Source of the DNA: CBDCLY01 sp965218715
GTDB taxonomy: Bacteria > Bacteroidota > Bacteroidia > Flavobacteriales_E > Vicingaceae
Reading direction: 5' to 3'
Assembly: GCA_965218715.1 (NCBI GenBank)
Contig: CBDCLY010000004.1
Span: 1-64,000, forward strand
Length of the DNA stretch: 64,000 bases
Shown piece by piece: positions 36,312 to 46,092 of the stretch. Position 1 is the first letter of the stretch. Each line of letters begins with the position of its first letter. The notes under the pieces are model-generated. The model searched no databases and had not been told where the DNA came from. It saw nothing but the letters and a program-made list of their open reading frames with translations. The translations under genes and the position numbers were made by a program.

Positions 36312-38645
36312 TCAGTGCGCAATGATGACTTTATTAATCTTCCCTTGGTAAGAAATAAAATATAGGCCATTTGGAATTCCGCTCATGTCGAGGTTAATAG
36401 AATTCTTATCCATTTTTAGTTCAAGCAACAATTCGCCAGTTATGCTTTGAATTCTTAAAAGGTCTCCCAATTGGGTTTGTTCAGATAAGTTCACCACTAG
36501 ATTATCATTTGCAGGGTTTGGATAGCTTTGTAATCCGTCCAACGCCAATATATGTTCATTAAGGCTTGTTACAATCACACAATTTGAAGTATCACTACAA
36601 CCATTAAAATTTACTATTACTGCATAAGAACCCGGAACTGCGCTTGTAAATGATTGGTTAGTCGCCCCGTTTATTCCTTGGTTTCCATTGTTGCAATCTA
36701 TCCATTGGTAGGTTCCACCTGTTTGTGCAGACGTAAGTACACCTAAATTTTGGCTAACATTTAAATTCACGGTATCTAAACTTAAGTTTAATGTAATTGT
36801 AGAATCACAACCACTTGCATTAGTCATCACAAATGTTGGTGTATTTGTAGAGGTTGTATAGGTGTTGCCATCTATCCAAGTATAAGAGTTACATGCTGTA
36901 ACGCTTGCTGTTCCTGTATTGCTATTTCCAATTCCAACGAGAACGGTGTCTGTGGTAAAACAGCTAGATGATGAAGTTGCTACTACAAAATATTTTCCAG
37001 GTTTGTTAGCATAAATACTTTGGGTAGTATCTATGAATTCTAGACCACTATAAACAGCAACTCCTGGGTAAAGCGGATTATTTTGGCCTATATTGTAAGT
37101 AATGAAGAAATTGCCATTCTGCACAGCCAAAAAATGCCTCCTGTAATTCCCTGACATCCCAATTATGGTATCTGAAGTAAAATTAGTCCAAGTGCTTCCA
37201 TCAAATTGATGAACTGTGAATTGATTACCCCAAGAATTAATTGATAAGGACGGAACATAGAGGTAATTGTTTTCGTCGACTATTGTATTTAAGTAACTAG
37301 TACCTGGCAGACCAAGAGGGATACTTGGCATGGGTGCCCAAATATTGTTTTTAAACTCCATTACTCTGGTTCCACCATTGTCAACATCTCTATAAATTAA
37401 AGTTGGAACTCCACTGATGATGTGAAATTGAACATCATAGGCTCTTCCGCTTGTAATGCTAACAGGTCCAACATAGGTCCATCCAGTTAAGGAATCATAT
37501 CGCTTCACCGATGCTTTATCTCCATTTGTTTGTCGATCATTATAAGCAACATAGGGTGTACCATTGTCAACGTCAAAACTTAAAAATATGGGTCTAGTAT
37601 TGGGTGCAATGGTATCATTGCCAACAAAATTCCAGTTGCTGCCATCAAACTTCTTTACACTTAGCGAGTTAATTCCAAAGTTTAGGTATGCCACATAAAG
37701 CTCCCCATTATCTATTTCAAGATCTAATAGATGGATACTTGGTCCTACACCTGGAATCCCAACAGGAATCCATGTATTCCCATCATACCTGCTAACTGCA
37801 AGTCTTCCATTTAACCGGTGGGCCAAATAGGGTTCGCCATTTAAAAACTCCATGTCGGAATAGGTAGAACCAACTAAATCCTCAGAAATATAAACCCATT
37901 GAGAACCAACCAATTTATAAACGTTTAGAGGACCGCCCTGTTCAACCATGTAAACATCATGTCCATTGGCAAAAATTAATCGCTCTTGATTATAAGTCTT
38001 GAAAGTGTTTTTGCTTAAGTCACTCCATATTTTTACGCTATCATTAAAATAATACCACTCATGAAAATTAGAAGGATTATTAAGGCTTAGAAGGGCAGAA
38101 TCTCCATCACAAATACTAGTTGTAACACCTTGTGCGATAGTAGATAAAGGAGTTGGATTTATTCTCAAATTCAAAGCAATTATTGAATCCATTCCTTGAG
38201 AACTTTGAAGGGTATCGTAGTAAAAACCAGAATTGGTATAGGTGGTTCCATTTTGAGGCCAAGTGTATTGATCGCAATGAATTTCAACTTTTTTGACTGT
38301 AAAGGATGGAAAAAATCGAATAAATGTTTGCGCTAGGGTATCCTCTCCCCTAACCGACCATGTTCCAGGCAAAGTATTAGGGCTTAAATAAACTGTTGCA
38401 CTTGCAGAATCTTTAGATATTGGATTAAAATTTTGAAAGGGAATTGAAGTGCCTCCACTTTTATTCAACCAAACCTTATTGATGGTTCCTGAACTTTGTA
38501 AGAAAAAATCTGGACCTGACAATAAAACTTGCAAGGTGTCCCCTTGGTAGCCTTCTCGTGGCGACATAGAAACGGAAACTTGTGCAATGTTAATAAAGGG
38601 GATACAAATAAATGTTGCAAGTAGTAATAGTAGATTTTTTCTCAT
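36312..38645 (-). CDS. Secreted protein with GDT repeat, propeller-like region and T9SS sorting domain
   Basis: Exported protein of about 777 residues. I start at the ATG at 38645 (MRKNLLLLLATFICIPFINIA, a good signal peptide), because the 15 residues upstream lack signal-peptide character. Residues 20-110 hold one copy of the GDT repeat also found in the preceding gene (GYQGDTLQVLLSGPDFFLQS, SSGTINKVWLNKSG). A region at 200-580 has repeated short strands (DGNTWIPVG, FDGSNWNFVG, FDGSTWTNFT) like a beta propeller. Two CxxYTW domains (CDQYTWPQNGTTYTNSG, CNSYTWIDGNTYTTS) are of a type common in Bacteroidota secreted proteins. The end is a sorting domain (LQSYPNPANDNLVVNL). Confidence 0.8.
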   Translation of the reverse strand: MRKNLLLLLATFICIPFINIAQVSVSMSPREGYQGDTLQVLLSGPDFFLQSSGTINKVWLNKSGGTSIPFQNFNPISKDSASATVYLSPNTLPGTWSVRGEDTLAQTFIRFFPSFTVKKVEIHCDQYTWPQNGTTYTNSGFYYDTLQSSQGMDSIIALNLRINPTPLSTIAQGVTTSICDGDSALLSLNNPSNFHEWYYFNDSVKIWSDLSKNTFKTYNQERLIFANGHDVYMVEQGGPLNVYKLVGSQWVYISEDLVGSTYSDMEFLNGEPYLAHRLNGRLAVSRYDGNTWIPVGIPGVGPSIHLLDLEIDNGELYVAYLNFGINSLSVKKFDGSNWNFVGNDTIAPNTRPIFLSFDVDNGTPYVAYNDRQTNGDKASVKRYDSLTGWTYVGPVSITSGRAYDVQFHIISGVPTLIYRDVDNGGTRVMEFKNNIWAPMPSIPLGLPGTSYLNTIVDENNYLYVPSLSINSWGNQFTVHQFDGSTWTNFTSDTIIGMSGNYRRHFLAVQNGNFFITYNIGQNNPLYPGVAVYSGLEFIDTTQSIYANKPGKYFVVATSSSSCFTTDTVLVGIGNSNTGTASVTACNSYTWIDGNTYTTSTNTPTFVMTNASGCDSTITLNLSLDTVNLNVSQNLGVLTSAQTGGTYQWIDCNNGNQGINGATNQSFTSAVPGSYAVIVNFNGCSDTSNCVIVTSLNEHILALDGLQSYPNPANDNLVVNLSEQTQLGDLLRIQSITGELLLELKMDKNSINLDMSGIPNGLYFISYQGKINKVIIAH

Positions 38646-38691
38646 GATGCTAGTAAAATTGATAAATACAAAATAAGAATTAAAATGCAAT

Positions 38692-38724
38692 AAAAAAAGC
38701 CCTACTGGTAGAAGTAGGGCTTTT
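38692..38724 (-). terminator. Terminator after the HYR adhesin gene
   Basis: AAAAGCCCTACT (38695-38706), loop GGTAGA and AGTAGGGCTTTT (38713-38724) form a 12-bp perfect stem. On the minus strand the stem is followed by a T-run (38698 down to 38692). It lies 20 bp past the adhesin stop at 38745. Confidence 0.9.
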
Positions 38725-38744
38725 GAAGTTTAGTTATATATCTA

Positions 38745-41700
38745 CTATTTACTTAGTGCAATCTTTTTCCATTGGTCTTTATAACGCACTAAATATAGTC
38801 CATCTGCAAAGGTGGATAGGTCTACCTTTACTTGATTGGTAAGCAATTTCTTTTCATAAACTAATTTTCCATTTGCATCGTAAATCCTTATCAGATCAGA
38901 TTGACTTATTTCTCCTTTAGCTAGAAGTGTAAAGCTTCCTCTGGTAGGATTAGGGAATACATCTATGCTTAAATTGGATGCAAAATCTCTATGATTCAAC
39001 TGACTAAATTCTGGGATTATGGGAGCTTTAGTTTGAAAAAGCTGAGAAGCAGACCACTTATTTCCGGAAGTTGTTCCGTAGGCACAAACACTTTTTATTT
39101 GCCATTCATAATTAGTAGATGGACTTAATCCCGTTAACCAATTTAGATTCCTTGGATGCTGAGCAACATCGGCAATCCAAGTTCCACTTCCAACTTCTCT
39201 ATACCTTATTCTATATTTAATTGAATTGCTTTGTGTAGTCCAATTCATTCTCGCTTGAACATCTTGAATAGGTCCTGTGCTTAATCCTGTAGGATTTAAG
39301 CAAGGATTAGCCAAGGTTTTGAATTTCACAACATAAGCTAACTTAGTCCAGCCAGATGGCATTCTTGCCATCACAGACCAAACGTACTTTGTATCTGGAC
39401 TTAGATTATCGACACGATAGGTGCCAGCATTTGCATTTCTAAAATATACATTGTCCCATGGTGGCGAACTAGCTTCTCTAATGACCACCTTATAGGAAAT
39501 AGCACCAGAAACTTTTGTCCAAGATAAGGTTGCTGCTGTATCCTGAATGAACAAAGTTCTTAAGTTCATTGGAGCACCACAAGTTGGATCATCTGTCATG
39601 GTAGATGAACTTACCGAAAAACAGCCATTATTATCTGTCAGAGTTAAGGTATACACTCCATTTGATAAGCCTGAAATTGAAGTTGAAGTAGCTCCGTTTG
39701 ACCAAGCGTAAGTATAAGGTGATATTCCACCACTAACTGATGAGGATATCTTTCCATCTGCATTTCCTATGCAGGTAACAATACTATCTACAGAAGTTAA
39801 TAAAGCAATTGCCATTGGTTCGCTAAGAACTATTGAACTTGATGCGCTAGAACAGGTTCCTGATGAAACAGTGACCGTATAGGTCCCAGCAATTAAACCA
39901 GATGCATTTGCATTTGTTGACCCATTACTCCAGAGGTAGGTATAAGTTCCATTGCCACCACTTCCTTGAGCAGTTGCGCTTCCTGTTGAATTTCCAAAAC
40001 AATCTATATTGGCTTGTGAGCTAAATGAAACACCGACACTAAAGGAATCCACAACAGTTACTATAGCAGAACCTGTTGCCATGTTTGCACTTCCATCACT
40101 AGCGGTTAATGTAATTGTATTGGCACCTATATCAACACAAGTAAATGCGCTTTGATTCAAACTTAAACTTGGAGCACCACAATTATCTGAGCTGCCATTG
40201 TCCACATCTCCAGCAACAATACTTGCACTTCCGGTACCATCAAGATAAACCGTGATGTTTTGGGTGGATGCTGTTGGCGCTGTTGAATCTACCACAGTAA
40301 CTGTAGAAGTTGCCGTACTCATGTTGGAATTGGCATCAGTTGCAGTAAGTGTAACTGTATTGCTTCCAATGTTTGCACAAGTAAAGCTATTGATGTCAAT
40401 GCTTAAACTAGTTGAACCACAATTATCGGCACTGCCATTGTCTACATCATTTGCTGTAATGCTTGCATTTCCAGAACCGTCTAAATAAACCGTAATGTTT
40501 TGTGCACTAGCAGTTGAGGAAATGGTATCCATTACCGTTACAGTTGAGGTTGCAGTACTGGAATTTGAGTTGCCATCAGTTGCGGTTAAAGTCACCGTAT
40601 TGGCTCCTATATCTGCACAGGTGAAGCTGTTAATATTTATTCCAAGACTTGGTGTACCACAATTATCTGAACTGCCATTGTCTATATCACCAGCAGTAAT
40701 GCTTGCATTTCCAGTACCATCTAAATAAACGTTGATGTTTTGAGCACTTGCTGTAGGGGCAGTACTATCGATAACGGTCACCGTTGCAGAACCTGTTGCC
40801 ATGTTTGCACTTCCATCACTAGCGGTTAATGTAATTGTATTGGCACCTAAATCAACACAAGTAAATGCGCTTTGATTCAAATTTAAACTTGGAGCACCAC
40901 AATTATCTGTGCTACCATTGTCTATATCTCCAGCAACAATGCTTGCACTTCCGATACCATCAAGATAAACCGTGATGTTTTGTGTGGATACTGTTGGCGC
41001 TGTTGAATCTACCACAGTTACAGTAGAAGTTGCCGTACTCATATTGGAATTGCCATCAGTTGCAGTAAGTGTAACTGTATTGCTTCCAATGTTTGCACAA
41101 GTAAAGCTATTGATGTCAATGCTTAAACTAGTTGAGCCACAATTATCTGCACTGCCATTGTCTACATCATTCGCAGTGATACTGGCATTTCCAGAACCGT
41201 CTAAATAAACCGTAATGTTTTGTGCACTAGCAGTTGAGGAAATGGTATCCATTACCGTTACAGTTGAGGTTGCAGTACTGGAATTTGAGTTGCCATCAGT
41301 TGCGGTTAAAGTCACCGTATTGGCTCCTATATCTGCACAGGTGAAGCTGTTAATGTTTATTCCTAGACTTGGTGTACCACAATTATCTGCACTACCATTA
41401 TCTAAATCATTGGCTGTAATGCTAGCATTTCCAGTACCATCTAAATAAACGTTGATGTTTTGAGCACTTGCTGTAGGGGCAGTACTATCGATAACAGTCA
41501 CTGTTGCAGAACCTGTTGCCATGTTTGCACTTCCATCACTAGCTGTTAATGTAATTGTATTGGCACCTATATCAACACATGTAAATGCGCTTTGATTCAA
41601 ACTTAAACTTGGAGCACCACAATTATCTGTGCTACCATTGTCTATATCTCCAGCAACAATGCTTGCACTTCCGGTACCATCAAGATAAACCGTGATGTTT

Positions 41701-43944
41701 TGTGTGGATACTGTTGGCGCTGTTGAATCTACCACAGTTACAGTAGAAGTTGCCGTACTCATATTGGAATTGCCATCAGTTGCAGTAAGTGTAACTGTAT
41801 TGCTTCCAATGTTTGCACAAGTAAAGCTATTGATGTCGATGCTTAAATTTTGCACAGAACAATTGTCTGCACTTCCATTGTCCACATCTCCAGCAACAAT
41901 GCTTGCATTTCCAGAACCGTCTAAATAAACCGTTATGTTTTGTGCACTAGCAGTTGAGGCAATGGTATCCATTACCGTTACAGTTGAGGTTGCAGTACTG
42001 GAATTTGAGTTGCCATCAGTTGCGGTTAAAGTCACCGTATTGGCTCCTATATCTGCACAGGTGAAGCTGTTAATGTTTATTCCTAGACTTGGTGTACCAC
42101 AATTATCTGAACTGCCATTGTCTATATCACCAGCTGTAAAGCTCGCACTTTCCAGAACCGTTTAGATAAACCGTTATGTTTTGTGTACTAGCAACTGGAG
42201 GGATAGTGTCATTTGCTATTAAATTGGCTGAAGCTGTATCAGAGCATCCACTCGCATCAGTAATGGTAACTGTATAATTACCAGCCACTAAATTGGTGTC
42301 AGTTGCATCGGTTCCACCAGAGCTCCATAAAAAGGCATAGGGCATAGAGCCTCCAAAACCATATGCGATTAGGTGGCCATTATCGTCTCCTGCACAAACA
42401 ATTTCTTCAACAATAAAAACATCAGCCACCAAAGAATCTGGCTCAGTAATCGTTACAGAATCAATAATAGTTGCAGAGAGAAAGTCTGTTATGGTAAGGG
42501 TATATGTCCCAGCAGATAAATTCGTATTGTTTTTTGTGCTAGGACCATTACTCCAGGCATAAGTTAGTGGTGCAATTCCATTGGAGACAGTTGGAATAAT
42601 GGAACCATCTATGATCCCATGGCAAGAAATATTATTTACTGTGAAGGTTGCAGCTAATGGACCTGCTACTCCTATTTTAGCACTGTAAACACCATAATCA
42701 CTACCATCTAGTGTTGATGTAGAATTCCTAAATCCATCAGCCCAAACAAATATCATGCTGTCAGATATCACCTTTGCTGCAATCGAAGGAAATTGTTGAA
42801 ATGAGTTGCTCCTATACTCAATTTGATATTCTAGGCCATTTTGTGAGCCATCTGAATGATAGGCTTGAGCAAATGCACCATCATAATCACTAGATTGATC
42901 ATAAGAATTCCATCCAATGGCCATGGCACCTGTCTTCGACATTCCAATTGAAGGATAATTCTGAAATCCTGTAGTGTTGGTATTTACTTGAAACTCTACA
43001 CCATTAGAAGATCCATCCGCAAAATAATGCTGACCATAAATTCCATCACCGTCACCATCTTGCCCTGCACTTGTCCAAACTACAGTAAAATTCCCAACAC
43101 TATCCATGGCTACATCTGGAGCATACTGATTTCCTGTAATTTCTGTATTCACCAAGGATTCAGAACCTAAGGATGTAAAGATTTGATCCAATCGTTCAAG
43201 CATTATACCATGGGTCCCTGTAGTATCAGATCCTAAGGATTGCCAAGTAATGGCCATGTCTCCACTTTGCTCAACGGCAATTTTTGAAAAGCCATTGAAA
43301 CTATTGTTATTGTCATTAATTTGAATGGGGGATGATGTAGCAGAACCATTTGATAATCTTTTCTGCACAAAAATGGTATAGGTAGAATTGTCATGGGCTA
43401 CCTGAGTCCACGTGATAAAACTTGTTCCGTTGGCATCCATATCAACATCTGGCCATCTTTGTTGACCACTTTGTGTTGATCTAATTGTTGTTCCAGAAAC
43501 AACAGAACTATGCGAATCATCATATGAGCTAAATTTTAGGGAAAATCCACTACCGTCTTCCTCCTCTTCTTCCCAAACAATTATTGAGCTTCCATCCTCT
43601 CCTACCGCAACAGCAGGATTGCGTTGATCGTGTTCCGTAATGGGGTTCGCTTTAAAACTAGCACCATTTGAAGTTCGGTCTGCGTTATACCACTGACCAT
43701 AAACTCCCCAGCCGTCGCCATCCTCATCAAAACTTTCCCAAACCACTAAATAATTGCCATCATTATCCATGGCAGCTTTGGCATTCCTTTGTGAGTTGAG
43801 TGTTGTAGTATTGACCCTAGATTTTTGGCCAACTCTTGTTATTTGGGCAAAATTTAAATGCGAAAAAGAAAATAGGAAAAGGAAAAGGAAAAGTGATTTT
43901 CTTAATGGCTTTAAGGGACTTGATTCAATTGTATAAGAATTCAT
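38745..43944 (-). CDS. Giant HYR/SprB-repeat adhesin with FN3 and T9SS type A domains, one frameshift
   Basis: Surface protein of about 1732 residues after repair of one extra A near 42150 (GSGKCEL should read GSGSASF). I start at the ATG at 43944 (MNSYTIESS); a TTG 8 codons upstream (43968) also opens the frame. Layout: signal peptide (SLFLFLFLFSFSHLNFAQ); propeller-like strands with VVWESFDEDGDG and IIVWEEEEEDGSG (40-435); two SprB-like repeats (440-590); nine HYR-like units of 80 residues (about 590-1310) with VYLDGSGNASI, NCG and VTLTATDGNSN; two more SprB-like repeats; two fibronectin type III domains (LRTLFIQDTAATLSW, ARMNWTTQSNSIKYRIRY); and a sorting domain (IDVFPNPTRGSFTLL). A role in adhesion or gliding is inferred from the repeat families. 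Confidence 0.82.
40033..42192 (-). repeat. Higher-order tandem repeat, 3 x 720 bp, in the HYR region
   Basis: Nine units of about 240 bp make three copies of a three-unit block (A-B-C, 720 bp). The block is recognised because unit types A, B and C recur in that order and the same short segments, such as VYLDGTGSASIVAGDIDNG, return every 720 bp. Neighbouring 720-bp copies are nearly identical in DNA, while the three units within a block differ clearly, so whole blocks were probably duplicated recently. Boundaries are approximate. Confidence 0.85.
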
Positions 43945-43968
43945 AAGGCTAAATTTAAATTGAATCAA

Positions 43969-45904
43969 TTATTTAGACGCTATTGCATTATCACTCTGAA
44001 TGTTGTTAAGTTTTTGCTCCATTTCACTTAGCCTAGAATCTACATTCCTTAATAAGGCTTCGTATTGATTGATTTTATTTTCTTGCTCACAAAGCAATTC
44101 TTGTTTTTCTATTAGCAAGCGATCAGCCATTAACTTCTCTTCCTCCAAGACTTTTAACCTGGCATCCAATTCCTGAATAGATTTTACCAAGGGCACCACA
44201 AATTCTGCATACCTTAGACCATAGATCTCTTTAGTCTCATCACCAGGAATTTTAACACCACTAAAGTCGTATCCAGATTCTTCTGCAGCTTGATGAACTT
44301 CTTGAGCAATGAAACCTGAATACTGTACTTGTTTTTGAGCATCATATGCTGCTCTTAAATCTTCAGGTACATCTTTTCCGAAAAATTCTTGAATGGCCTC
44401 TCCACTTAAGTTATAAGACACTGGTCTCAATTCATTAATAAAATCTACCCCAGGAATGTTTTCTTGAACATTGCTTTTAAATCTTCCATCAGAAGTTGCT
44501 GTCCAGTTTACTATACCACCAATAGATGCCATTGCATTGTTTCCAATGTAGGTTTCATTTGCTGAAGAAACGCTGGCCTGGTATCCAATTGCAATTGAAT
44601 TATTGTCGGTTGCTGAGGCTTCAAAGCCAATTGCAACAGAGGAAGTAGAATCACATTCTGCAGACAGCCCAATTGCTACCGAGAAGGATCCTTCACAATT
44701 TGATTTAGTACCAATTGCGACAGAAGAGTCAGCGCTTACAGAAACTTCTTTTCCTATTCCGACAGAATTTCTCCCGCTTACTTGAGCATCATAGCCCATT
44801 GCCATGGCGTCTGTATTTGTAGCATCAGCAGAGTAGCCAATTGCCCAAGCTCTAGTTGAAGTTGCTTGCGCTAAATAGCCGAAAGCAAATGCATCAGCTG
44901 AAGTTGCATCACTATAATTCCCAAATGAAACCGCACGATTTGCAGTTGCTCTAGCATTGAAACCATAAGCCATACAGTCATTGCTATTTACATAGGAGTC
45001 CTGCACCAACAAATGTATTTCTCTCTCTTTGTGTTCCACCAAAATCGGCAAATGCCCCTACCCCAACATTGTCTTCTCCTTTTCGATTGGAATAACCAGC
45101 TCTAGCTCCTAAGTAGGTATTACGTTCTGCATCAGAAGTACTATTTGTTCTATTGTTGTCCCAGCCTGCATAAGCACCAACGAAGGTATTGTAATCTGCA
45201 TGTTCTGTCGCGGCTCCTGCAGCAGCTCCGATCATTGTATTGTGATGTCCCGCACCCATATCGGTTCCGGCCGAATCTCCTACTGCTGTATTGTGGTCTC
45301 CCGTGGTATTGTCATAAAGTGCTTCGTTACCAACTGCTGTGTTTCTATAACCAGTGGTATTTGATCTACCAGCTGTAGAACCTATAAAGGTATTATCACT
45401 AGCAGTTGTATTGTTATAGCCTGCATCTTCACCAATAAATGTATTGTCGTCACCTGATGTATTATTATATCCACACTCTTCTCCAATAAAAGTATTGTCA
45501 GAACCATTGTTGTTATTGTACCCAGCATGAACACCAATTATGGTAACATCTGTACCCCTTAAATAGTATCCGGCTCGTTTTCCAATTACAACATTGTCGA
45601 CACCGTCAACACTCAAGCCCGAAGGATTACCACCTCCTGCTTCAGCCCCAATAAAAGTATTGTCAGCATCATTGGTCCAACCATGTCCAGCTTTAAAACC
45701 AATAAATGTCCCATAGCTACCAGAAGAATTGCTGTAACCCGCAGAATCTCCAAAATAGGTATTGTAATCTCCAGTGGAATTGTTTGAGCCAGCCCCTTGT
45801 CCATCTTTATGAACATTGGTTTGAGCTGATGTGCTTTTTGTTAGCAACGCAGCAAATAAAAAGATTAGAAGTTGAGCGGGAATTCGAAAGGTAGTTGTTT
45901 TCAT
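43969..45904 (-). CDS. YadA-like head protein with Peptidase_S74 chaperone domain, one frameshift
   Basis: Exported protein of about 644 residues after repair of one extra base near 45003 (GVGAFADFGG...FVGA then DSYVNSNDC). I start at the ATG at 45904 with signal peptide AQLLIFLFAALLTKSTSAQ. Residues 40-440 are short repeats of 15-25 residues, NTFIGEDAGYNNTT and ATSTRAWAIGYSADATN types, as in trimeric YadA heads and phage fibres. Residues 465-570 match Peptidase_S74: SDGRFKSNVQENIPGVDFI, ELRPVSYNL and GFIAQEVHQAAEE. A coiled coil fills 575-640. S74 domains of phage tail fibres help them fold as trimers and then cut themselves off. The stop is next to the adhesin gene's start, with which it may be cotranscribed. 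Confidence 0.82.
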
Positions 45905-45991
45905 AATTGGTAAAATAAGATTCACAATTTAGTCTTTATTCGCTTAAAGATTTAAAATTCATTCAAATTGTTAATAACAATAGACCTATTC

Positions 45992-46005
45992 TCCGCAAGT
46001 GCGGA
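45992..46005. promoter_or_regulatory. Perfect short inverted repeat in a divergent gap
   Basis: TCCGCA AG TGCGGA (6-2-6) lies between the start of the YadA-like gene (45904) and the membrane protein at 46093. It may be an operator for one or both genes. It is not a usual terminator and has no T-run on either strand. Function unknown. Confidence 0.3.
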
Positions 46006-46092
46006 AACATTAAAAAAATATACGGAAACTTGTGAGGTAAGGATTCAATTTGTTAATGATTAAAGTAAATCCGCTACATTAATAAAAAAGAA

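Noticed and set aside
40252..42165. Series of plus-strand open frames of 76-78 codons at exact 720-bp and 243-bp intervals
   Set aside because: They are antisense shadows of the HYR repeats; their regular spacing only reflects the tandem repeat on the other strand.
40033..42192. Possible CRISPR-like array because of regular spacing
   Set aside because: Units are 240 bp, coding and nearly identical throughout, with no short repeat/spacer pattern and no cas genes nearby.
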